From NCBI GenBank assembly GCA_945937855.1, contig CAMEUC010000035.1:1-9686 (forward strand): a DNA stretch of 9,686 nucleotides, given 5' to 3'. The stretch is from an uncultured Clostridium sp. (GTDB taxonomy: Bacteria; Bacillota; Clostridia; TANB77; CAG-508). This document shows positions 1 to 5,890 of this stretch, one piece after another; the first letter of the stretch is position 1, and every line of letters begins with the position of its first letter. The position numbers and the translations under genes are program-made. The notes under the pieces were generated by a model that was not told the DNA's origin, searched no databases, and saw nothing but the letters and a program-made list of their open reading frames with translations.

Positions 1-15
1 GGGCAGTGAAAAAAA

Positions 16-46
16 TAAAATATAAAAACCCCGACGAGATTTGGCG
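16..46 (+). repeat. 31-nt dispersed repeat, copy 1
   Basis: This segment matches positions 8136-8166 at 30 of 31 bases. The GC-rich part, CCCCGACGAGATTTGGCG, stands out against the AT-rich background. Both copies lie just upstream of a gene, here the solute-binding protein gene. This copy lacks the GGGGTTT 5' arm that makes copy 2 a hairpin. It could instead form a different small hairpin, GACGA (33-37) with TCGTC (48-52). Function is unknown; it may be the end of a dispersed intergenic element or a conserved RNA segment. Confidence 0.6.
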
Positions 47-122
47 GTCGTCTTTATATATCTTCAATAAAACAATTACTCGTACAAACTACAATTTAAC
101 AAATTAACAGAAAGAGAATCTT

Positions 123-1566
123 ATGAAAGAAAAAAATTTTAAAATAATATTTTTTACAATCATAATAATACTAATAATTTTTGCTATCTATTATATTATA
201 AAAAACCAAGACACATTAGCAAGTGATATAAAAACAAAAAAGGAAGAAATTACAATATATAATGAAATAAACTTAGGAATAATAAAGTTTGATACAATAA
301 ATCCAATATTATCAAATAGTCAAGATATACAATATATTTCAAAATTAATATATGAACCGCTAATAAATATTGGACAAGATTTTAAATTAGAACAAGGTTT
401 AGCAACTGAATGGAGTAAATTAGATGATCAAACATATTTAGTAAAACTAAATGAAAATAAATATTGGCAAAATAAAGAAAAATTCACAGCAAAAGATATA
501 GAATACACAATAAATTATATAAAACAGAAAGAATCAGTTTATAGCGATAATGTAAAAAATATAGAAAAAATAGAAATTATAAATGAGTATATTATAAAAA
601 TATTTTTGGTAGAGCCAGAAGAAGATTTTGAATATATGTTATGTTTTCCCATAATTTGCAAAGAAGAAAATGTAGGCACGGGAAATTTTTATATAAGTAG
701 TATTAATGATGAACAAATAATTTTACAATCAAAAATAAATGAAAAGAAAATTATAGTAAAAATATATGAAGATGTAACCAAGCTATATAATGCTTTTTCT
801 AAAGAAGAAATAGACATTTTTGTAACGAATAATATAAATTATGAAAATTATATGGGAAGTATTGGATATAATAAAAAAATTATTCATGGCAGAGAATTTG
901 AATATTTAAAGTTTAATTTAGAGGATGAAATTTTATCAAACCCAGGAGTAGTAAAAGCTATTTGTTATGGAATAAATAAAGCAGAAATAATATATAAAAT
1001 ATATAATAATCAATATATACAAGCAGAGTCTCCTCTGCAATATGGAAGCTATTTATATAACAACGATATAATGTATGAATATAACATAAATAAAGCTAAG
1101 CAAATATTAGAAGATTCAGGGTGGAAATATAATCGGAACAAATTGGTTTAAAAATGGCAAAAAATTAGAGTTGCAATTAGTTACAAATAAAGATAGAATA
1201 GAAATTGCTAATATAATAAAACAGAATTTAGAAACCATAGGTTTTGAAATTACAATTAGAGAAATAAGTAATTCTTATTACAAAAACAATTTACAAAAAT
1301 TAAATTATGATATATTATTAACAGGAAATATAGTATCAATAAAACCAAATGTACAAGAGTACTTAAATTTTAATATAGAAAATCTATCTACAAAGGAGGA
1401 AACATATAACCAAATATATAAAACATATAACGAAAACCCAAATTTTATGGGACTATATTTTAACTCTATTATAATGTTATACTCTAAAAATTTAAAAGGT
1501 AACTTTGAAGGCAATTGGTATAATATCTTTTATAATATAGACACATGGTATAAGGAAAAAAAATAA
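123..1566 (+). CDS. Membrane-anchored family-5 ABC solute-binding protein, interrupted by one +1 frameshift at CGGA
   Basis: Likely an extracytoplasmic binding protein of the peptide/nickel type (SBP_bac_5, DppA/OppA-like). Residues about 6-26 form one hydrophobic segment; no lipobox cysteine follows, so the protein is probably tethered by an uncleaved signal anchor. Family-typical text follows: FDTINPILSNSQDIQYISKLIYE... near the N-terminus, then WSKLDDQTYLVKLNENKYWQ and FTAKDIEYTINYI, and near the C-terminal half NKAKQILEDSGWKYNG. The open frame stops at 1149-1151, four codons after an in-frame CGG at 1134. Skipping the C at 1134 gives GWKYNGTNWFKNGKKLELQL, the usual 'GW...G.W.K.GKKL' stretch, and the frame continues to the stop at 1564-1566, about 480 residues in all, which is close to normal for the family. 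A weak AAAGAG ribosome site precedes the ATG. No permease or ATPase gene is next to it in the window, so the substrate is unknown. It could be a pseudogene, but a single lesion identical to those in priA argues against that. Confidence 0.75.
1134..1137 (+). other. CGGA +1 recoding (or systematic insertion) site 1
   Basis: The frame in use reads AAT CGG AAC and stops four codons later. Skipping the C gives AAT GGA ACA and restores the solute-binding protein with Gly at residue 338. The site shares CGGAA with the four sites in priA, but the bases after that differ. Confidence 0.6.
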
Positions 1567-1585
1567 AAAAATTTTAAAAAAGTTC

Positions 1586-1613
1586 TTGACAAATAAAAAA
1601 AATAGTATATAAT
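1586..1613 (+). promoter_or_regulatory. recA promoter (SigA type)
   Basis: A perfect -35 TTGACA (1586-1591) and a perfect -10 TATAAT (1608-1613) are separated by 16 bp. Transcription should begin near 1620, inside the LexA box, leaving a leader of about 45 nt before recA. Confidence 0.88.
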
Positions 1614-1618
1614 AATAC

Positions 1619-1632
1619 CAAACAAGCGTTTG
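1619..1632 (+). promoter_or_regulatory. LexA-binding SOS box of recA
   Basis: CAAACAAGCGTTTG is a perfect CAAAC-N4-GTTTG palindrome. It differs at one position from the Gram-positive SOS consensus CGAAC-N4-GTTYG. It starts six bases after the -10 and covers the expected transcription start, where bound LexA would block initiation. recA is a standard LexA target in Firmicutes, so DNA-damage induction is the natural reading. Confidence 0.82.
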
Positions 1633-1663
1633 AAAACAAAAATGCAAAATAGGAGGAAAAAAT

Positions 1664-2731
1664 ATGAGTAATGATAATTTAGAAAAAAAGAAAGCATTAG
1701 AGGCTGCATTAGGACAAATTGAAAAACAATTTGGAAAAGGATCAATAATGAAACTTGGCGAGTACAAAGAAATGAATGTAGAAGCAATTCCAACAGGAGC
1801 ATTAAGCTTAGATATTGCATTAGGTATAGGAGGAATCCCTAGAGGAAGAATTATAGAAGTATATGGTCCAGAATCTTCTGGAAAAACAACATTAGCACTA
1901 CATGCAATTGCAGAGACACAAAAAATGGGAGGAGAAGCAGCATTTATAGATGCAGAACATGCATTGGACCCAGTTTATGCAAAACATTTAGGAGTAGATA
2001 TAGATAATTTAATAGTATCACAACCAGACACAGGAGAACAAGCATTAGAAATAGTAGAAGCACTAACAAGAAGTGGGGCTGTAGATATTATAGTAGTAGA
2101 CTCTGTTGCAGCGCTAGTACCAAAGGCAGAAATAGATGGAGATATGGGAGATTCACATGTTGGACTTCAAGCAAGATTAATGTCACAAGCATTAAGAAAA
2201 CTAGCAGGTGTTGTAAATAAATCAAAAACAGTTATAGTATTTATTAACCAATTAAGAGAAAAAGTAGGAATTTTATTTGGAAACCCAGAAACAACTACAG
2301 GAGGTAGAGCTCTAAAATTCTATGCATCTGTAAGATTAGATATTAGAAAAGTAGAAAATATCAAACAAGATGGAGAAGTTATAGGAAACAGAGCGAGAGT
2401 AAAAGTTGTTAAAAATAAAGTGGCTCCACCATTTAGAGAAGCAGAATTTGATATTATATATGGAAAAGGAATATCAAAAGTAGGAAATATTCTAGATATA
2501 GCTGTTAATTTAGATATTATTAATAAATCAGGAGCATGGTTTAGTTATAATGGAGAAAAAATAGGACAGGGAAGAGAAAATGCAAAATTATATTTAGAAG
2601 AAAATCCAAAAGTTATGAATGAAGTAGAAGAAAAAATAAGAGCAAACTTCTCACAAGCATTTGAAAAAAGTTTAGTAGATCCAGAAGAACCTGAAGAAGA
2701 GAATGAAGAAACTTTAGAAGACGAAGAATAA
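1664..2731 (+). CDS. recA: Recombinase RecA
   Basis: RecA forms ATP-dependent filaments on single-stranded DNA, carries out homologous pairing and strand exchange, and stimulates LexA self-cleavage. The 355-residue product has normal length. Visible motifs are Walker A GPESSGKTT (68-76), Walker B DIIVVDSVAA (141-150), the L2 region NQLREKVGILFGNPETTTGG (195-214) and an acidic C-terminal tail from about residue 341. The ATG follows AGGAGG (1651-1656) by seven bases. Promoter and SOS box lie directly upstream and recX follows, as in many bacteria. There is no frameshift. Its Walker A coding stretch TCTGGAAAAACA has the same GGAAAAACA as the frameshifted priA Walker A but lacks the extra C, which makes it a useful internal control. 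No CGG codon is used in frame. Confidence 0.98.
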   Translation: MSNDNLEKKKALEAALGQIEKQFGKGSIMKLGEYKEMNVEAIPTGALSLDIALGIGGIPRGRIIEVYGPESSGKTTLALHAIAETQKMGGEAAFIDAEHALDPVYAKHLGVDIDNLIVSQPDTGEQALEIVEALTRSGAVDIIVVDSVAALVPKAEIDGDMGDSHVGLQARLMSQALRKLAGVVNKSKTVIVFINQLREKVGILFGNPETTTGGRALKFYASVRLDIRKVENIKQDGEVIGNRARVKVVKNKVAPPFREAEFDIIYGKGISKVGNILDIAVNLDIINKSGAWFSYNGEKIGQGRENAKLYLEENPKVMNEVEEKIRANFSQAFEKSLVDPEEPEEENEETLEDEE

Positions 2732-2805
2732 AAAGGACTAAAACATTTGTAGGGCTTTTGTTCCACTACTGCCACGAAAAAAATATATTATTATTACAAA
2801 TGATG

Positions 2806-2829
2806 TAGGGGCGCATGGTTGCGCCCTTA
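2806..2829 (+). repeat. GC-rich hairpin, probable dispersed intergenic repeat
   Basis: GGGCGCA (2809-2815) and TGCGCCC (2820-2826) form a perfect 7-bp stem with a TGGT loop, and weaker A/T and G/T pairs extend it on both sides. The form GTAGGGGCG...CGCCC resembles short dispersed repeats of clostridial intergenic DNA. It lies in the recA-recX gap, which otherwise shows no gene. It is not followed by a proper T-run, so it is a poor intrinsic terminator; it could instead affect RNA processing between recA and recX. Confidence 0.55.
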
Positions 2830-2858
2830 AATTGTTAAAATAATTCATTGGAGGGAAA

Positions 2859-3320
2859 ATGACAAACGAAGAATATAAAGAACTAGAAGAATTTGATAAA
2901 TTAAAAACAAAAGTGCTAAAATATGTTCTATATAAAAAAAGAACTGAACAAGAAGTTAGGCAAAAATTTGCAGAAAACACTGGAAATTTGTTAGATAATG
3001 TTGTAGAATACTTAAAGCAAGAAAATTATATTAATGACGCATCTTATATAGAAAAAAGTATTAACGAAATACAAAGACTAAAAAATTTATCTATAAAAGA
3101 AGTAAAATATAAATTACTTGCAAAAGGATTATCTTCTAGATTAGTAGATGAATACATATATAACAATAAAGAAGAAATGCTAGAATATGAAATAAATTCA
3201 GCAAAAACAATTTTAGTAAAAAAAACAAACATTATGGAAAAAGAAGATATTCTAAATTATTTAAGAAAAAAAGGATATATGGAGGAAACACTTAGAATTA
3301 TAGGAGAAGATTATGAATAG
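2859..3320 (+). CDS. recX: Regulatory protein RecX
   Basis: RecX binds RecA filaments and limits RecA activity. The 153-residue product is all-helical and shows the family's repeated three-helix pattern: LKYVLYKKRTEQEVRQKF, then a gap and VVEYLKQENYINDASYIEK, followed by IKEVKYKLLAKGLSSRLVDE. The 'E.YINDA.Y' and 'KL..KGLS' segments are typical of RecX. Position directly after recA supports the call. GGAGGG (2850-2855) sits only three bases before the ATG, so spacing is tight. The end overlaps the scpA start by eight bases, suggesting translational coupling. The 127-nt gap from recA holds a hairpin but no obvious new promoter, so readthrough from the SOS-controlled recA promoter is likely. Confidence 0.9.
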   Translation: MTNEEYKELEEFDKLKTKVLKYVLYKKRTEQEVRQKFAENTGNLLDNVVEYLKQENYINDASYIEKSINEIQRLKNLSIKEVKYKLLAKGLSSRLVDEYIYNNKEEMLEYEINSAKTILVKKTNIMEKEDILNYLRKKGYMEETLRIIGEDYE

Positions 3321-4110
3321 CATACTAACATTAGAGACAAAAAAATACTCATTAAAATTAGAAAATTTTGAAGGACCATTAGATTTACTATGTCATTTAG
3401 TAGATAAAAATAAGATGGACATATATGAAGTAAATATATCGGAAATAACAGACCAGTATATAGATTATATAAATACTATGCAAGAATTAAAATTAGAAAT
3501 TACAAGTGAATTTCTAGTTATGGCATCTACATTATTATATTTAAAATCAAAAAGTTTATTACCTAAAGTAGATACTGAAGGAGAAGAAGAACTTACAGAA
3601 GAAGAACTAATTTATAGAATTATTGAATATAAGAAATATAAAGAAATTTCTAAAAAACTAAAAGAATATTTTAATGAATTTTCAAAAAGATTTTACAAGC
3701 TACCAGAAAAAATTGAATTACCAAATAGAAAATTAGAAAAAAATTTTGTTTATACACAAATTTCCGAAAGCTATAGAAATTTAATTGAAAGAAATGAAAA
3801 TAAAATTAATAAAAATGCCATAAATATAGAAAAAATTGCGATATCTGAAAAAGTAACAGTAGCAAGCAAAGTAAAAGATATTTTTAAAGAATTAACAAAA
3901 AAACCAAGGTTTATATTTAATAAGCTATGTATAGCAAATAAATACAATAAGTTAGAAACAATAACAGCATTCTCAGGAGTGCTAGAGTTAAGTAAACAAA
4001 AAACAATATTAACAAATCAAGAATTGACATTTGGAGATATAACAATTGAAAAAAATAAAAATCAGCAGGAAACAACAAACGATAGCTTTACAGCAAGTGT
4101 TTTAAAGTAA
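3313..4110 (+). CDS. scpA: Segregation and condensation protein A
   Basis: ScpA is the kleisin subunit that joins SMC heads in the SMC-ScpAB condensin. The 265-residue product carries the diagnostic FEGPLDLLCHLVDKNKMDIY at residues 19-38, then EITSEFLVMASTLLYLKSK (62-80), an acidic linker at about 88-98 (EGEEELTEEEL), a lysine-rich middle, and a C-terminal winged-helix region (RFIFNKLCIANKYNKLETIT onward) that would contact SMC. AGGAGA (3302-3307) lies inside the end of recX, and the start overlaps recX. The partner gene scpB, which often follows scpA, is not present; the next gene is the DUF2953 protein. Confidence 0.95.
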   Translation: MNSILTLETKKYSLKLENFEGPLDLLCHLVDKNKMDIYEVNISEITDQYIDYINTMQELKLEITSEFLVMASTLLYLKSKSLLPKVDTEGEEELTEEELIYRIIEYKKYKEISKKLKEYFNEFSKRFYKLPEKIELPNRKLEKNFVYTQISESYRNLIERNENKINKNAINIEKIAISEKVTVASKVKDIFKELTKKPRFIFNKLCIANKYNKLETITAFSGVLELSKQKTILTNQELTFGDITIEKNKNQQETTNDSFTASVLK

Positions 4111-4190
4111 ATTATAATTGGATTTTATTTTATAAAGTTTAATATTAGAAAAGATTGGGAAAAATACTAATATATAGAAAGGAAAACTAT

Positions 4191-4835
4191 ATGTTAGTTT
4201 TTTTTATTGTAATAGTTTTATTTTGTTTAATAGTATACTTTTCTAAAATAACAATAGAAGTAGAAGAATTAAAAATAGATACTAGAGAAAAAAGAAATAA
4301 TTTTGATTATACAATAAAAGTGTATTTGATATTAGGAGAAAAGTTAAAATGGTTAAAATTAAAAATAAATAAAGAAAAAACAAAAAAATTAAAAAAAAGT
4401 AAGGTATTGAAAAAAATAGAAAAATCGAAAAAATTTGAAAATTTAAAAAATAAAAGTTTTAAACAGAATAAAAAAATTGTACAAGATATAATAAAAAATA
4501 TAAAAATTAAGTTAGAAAAATTACAAATAAAAGCAACAATAGGATTAAACAATATTATACTTTTATCGTATTTGGTAGCAATATTAGATATAATCTTCTC
4601 AATATTGTTATTAAAATATTCAGAAAATTTACAAAAAAATAATTATAATTATGAAATTAATCCAAATCAAACAAATAAAAGTTATTTAAAAATATCCATA
4701 AATTGTATAATTAGTATAAAAATAGCCAATATTATAAATATGATAATTAAGAAGAGGAGTGAAGTAAAAAATGAAAGAACATCCTATAGAAGCTTTAATG
4801 GAAATTGCAATGCAAAATATCCAAGATATGGTTGA
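4191..4835 (+). CDS. DUF2953 / YtfI-like membrane protein
   Basis: Function unknown; this family is commonly encoded just before ytfJ in spore-forming Firmicutes. The 214-residue product starts with a membrane segment (about 1-18), followed by a very lysine-rich stretch (about 50-105), a second hydrophobic segment (about 119-142), and a C-terminal part reading EINPNQTNKSYLKISINC that resembles the family's conserved end. I chose ATG 4191 because AAAGGA (4178-4183) precedes it by seven bases; a TTG at 4155 in the same frame lacks such a site. The last 65 bases overlap ytfJ in another frame, so the final 21 residues or so are probably not under strong constraint. The family call rests on context and pattern rather than a strong motif. 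Confidence 0.65.
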   Translation: MLVFFIVIVLFCLIVYFSKITIEVEELKIDTREKRNNFDYTIKVYLILGEKLKWLKLKINKEKTKKLKKSKVLKKIEKSKKFENLKNKSFKQNKKIVQDIIKNIKIKLEKLQIKATIGLNNIILLSYLVAILDIIFSILLLKYSENLQKNNYNYEINPNQTNKSYLKISINCIISIKIANIINMIIKKRSEVKNERTSYRSFNGNCNAKYPRYG

Positions 4836-5247
4836 TGTAAATACTATTATAGGTGCACCAATTGAAATTAATAATAATGTTACAATAATACCAATATCAA
4901 AGGTATCTTTCGGATTTGTTGCAGGAGGAAGTGAATTTAAAGGAGAGACAATAGAAGAATATAACAGAAAAGATAAAGATGAAGAAATAACTTATAAAAA
5001 TCCGTTTGGTGGAGGAAGTGGAGCAGGGGTTAATATTTCTCCGGTATCATTTTTAGTTATAAACAATGATAATATAAAACTAATGCCAGTAGAATATTGC
5101 TCTACAGTTGATAAAATTGTAGACTATATACCAGATATATTAACTAAGGCAGATAATTTTATAAGCTCATATAAAAAAGGAAAAAAAGAAAATAAAGAAA
5201 ATATGAAACAAACAATAAGTTATACCTATGATGAGGAAGATGTGTAA
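4771..5247 (+). CDS. ytfJ: GerW-family sporulation protein YtfJ
   Basis: YtfJ/GerW is a spore-associated protein of Firmicutes, linked in Bacillus to normal germination. The 158-residue product matches the family strongly: HPIEALMEIAMQNIQDMVDV at residues 4-23, NTIIGAPIE, IIPISKVSFGFVAGGSEF, the glycine-rich NPFGGGSGAGVNISPVSFLV, and a C-terminal VDYIPDILTKADNF. The charged tail (KKGKKENKENMK) is extra. An AGGAG site (4753-4757) precedes the ATG. It overlaps the upstream YtfI-like gene by 65 bases, so the two are probably cotranscribed. It implies that the organism or its recent ancestors form endospores. No hairpin terminator is visible after it. Confidence 0.93.
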   Translation: MKEHPIEALMEIAMQNIQDMVDVNTIIGAPIEINNNVTIIPISKVSFGFVAGGSEFKGETIEEYNRKDKDEEITYKNPFGGGSGAGVNISPVSFLVINNDNIKLMPVEYCSTVDKIVDYIPDILTKADNFISSYKKGKKENKENMKQTISYTYDEEDV

Positions 5248-5270
5248 GAAATAAAAAAATAATTAAGATA

Positions 5271-5299
5271 TTTACTTTTTTTTAACAATATTGTATAAT
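5271..5299 (+). promoter_or_regulatory. Probable SigA-type promoter for the FxLYD-like gene
   Basis: A -35-like TTTACT (5271-5276, 4 of 6 matches) and a perfect -10 TATAAT (5294-5299) are 17 bp apart, giving a leader of about 25 nt before the ATG at 5331. AT-rich DNA makes chance matches common, but the position in a gene gap supports it. Confidence 0.55.
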
Positions 5300-5330
5300 A
5301 TTAACATAATTGTTAAAGGAGTTATAATAT

Positions 5331-5705
5331 ATGCAAACAATGAAGAAATTTTGGAAATATTTTATAAATTTTATAGTTTTATTTTTGATTGTTTCGGGTT
5401 TAACTTATTTAGGAACGATGAATAATGGTAATAAAAATGAAACAATAGAATGTGTAGTACAAACAGAATCACCTGTTATTGAAATTACAGAATGTACAAA
5501 TAAAAAAATAACTGGAACAGTTACAAATGACACAAAAGTATTAATAAATGTAATTTATGTAAAAGCAAGCTTTTATGATGAAAATGACAAACTATTAGGA
5601 ACGGAAAGTTCAGAAATAAAATATTTTAATGTAGGAGAAAAAGCAAAATTCGAAATAGAAAACTCTTACAAAAATGTAGCAAGCGTAAAAGTAACTTGTG
5701 AATAA
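5331..5705 (+). CDS. Small membrane-anchored protein with FxLYD-like extracellular domain
   Basis: The 124-residue product has one N-terminal membrane segment (about 10-27) and an outward-facing beta-rich domain. The text ITGTVTNDTKVLINVIYVKA, then FYDENDKLLGTESSEIKYF and VGEKAKFEIE, fits the FxLYD pattern ('G.V.N.....V..V.V...FYD..G.......'). Such domains are widespread in Gram-positive surface proteins and usually have no known function. Two cysteines (C41 and C50) plus a C-terminal one (C123) lie outside the membrane. AAAGGAG (5315-5321) precedes the ATG by nine bases; a second ATG at 5340 is possible but less well spaced. It has its own apparent promoter and terminator, so it is probably a single-gene transcript. 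Confidence 0.65.
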   Translation: MQTMKKFWKYFINFIVLFLIVSGLTYLGTMNNGNKNETIECVVQTESPVIEITECTNKKITGTVTNDTKVLINVIYVKASFYDENDKLLGTESSEIKYFNVGEKAKFEIENSYKNVASVKVTCE

Positions 5706-5724
5706 TTAAAAGTATAATAAATTT

Positions 5725-5749
5725 AAACCACTTTTAAAAGTGGTTTTTT
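5725..5749 (+). terminator. Intrinsic terminator after the FxLYD-like gene
   Basis: AAACCACTT-TTAA-AAGTGGTTT is a perfect inverted repeat (5725-5746) followed directly by TTT. Positioned 20 bases after the stop codon, it closes this transcript and isolates it from priA. Confidence 0.85.
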
Positions 5750-5861
5750 AGTTAATGTTCGATAAATTTATTTTAAATGGTATATTAGAGGCACATCACT
5801 AAGCATCCTGAAATCATATATAGTTATTATTATTAAAAATATTTAATTATTTCAAAAAAAA

Positions 5862-5870
5862 TGATATAAT
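5862..5870 (+). promoter_or_regulatory. Extended -10 promoter for priA
   Basis: TGATATAAT is a perfect extended -10 (TGN-TATAAT). The -35 region at 5842-5847 (TTTAAT) is weak, as is usual with this promoter type. Transcription would start near 5877, leaving only about 14 nt before the ATG, just enough for the AGGAG ribosome site (5881-5885). It probably drives priA-def-fmt. Confidence 0.6.
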
Positions 5871-5890
5871 ATTTTTTGCAAGGAGAAAAA

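Noticed and set aside
2744..2802. CATTTGT (2744-2750) and ACAAATG (2796-2802) as the ends of a small mobile element
   Set aside because: Only seven matching bases, easily expected by chance in AT-rich DNA.
2806..2829. Intrinsic terminator of recA
   Set aside because: The stem is good but the following bases (TTAAATTG) are not a T-run, and it lies about 75 bases after the stop codon.
5750..5861. Hidden small gene or RNA in the gap before priA
   Set aside because: No ribosome site with an open frame and no convincing fold; only the promoter just after it is supported.
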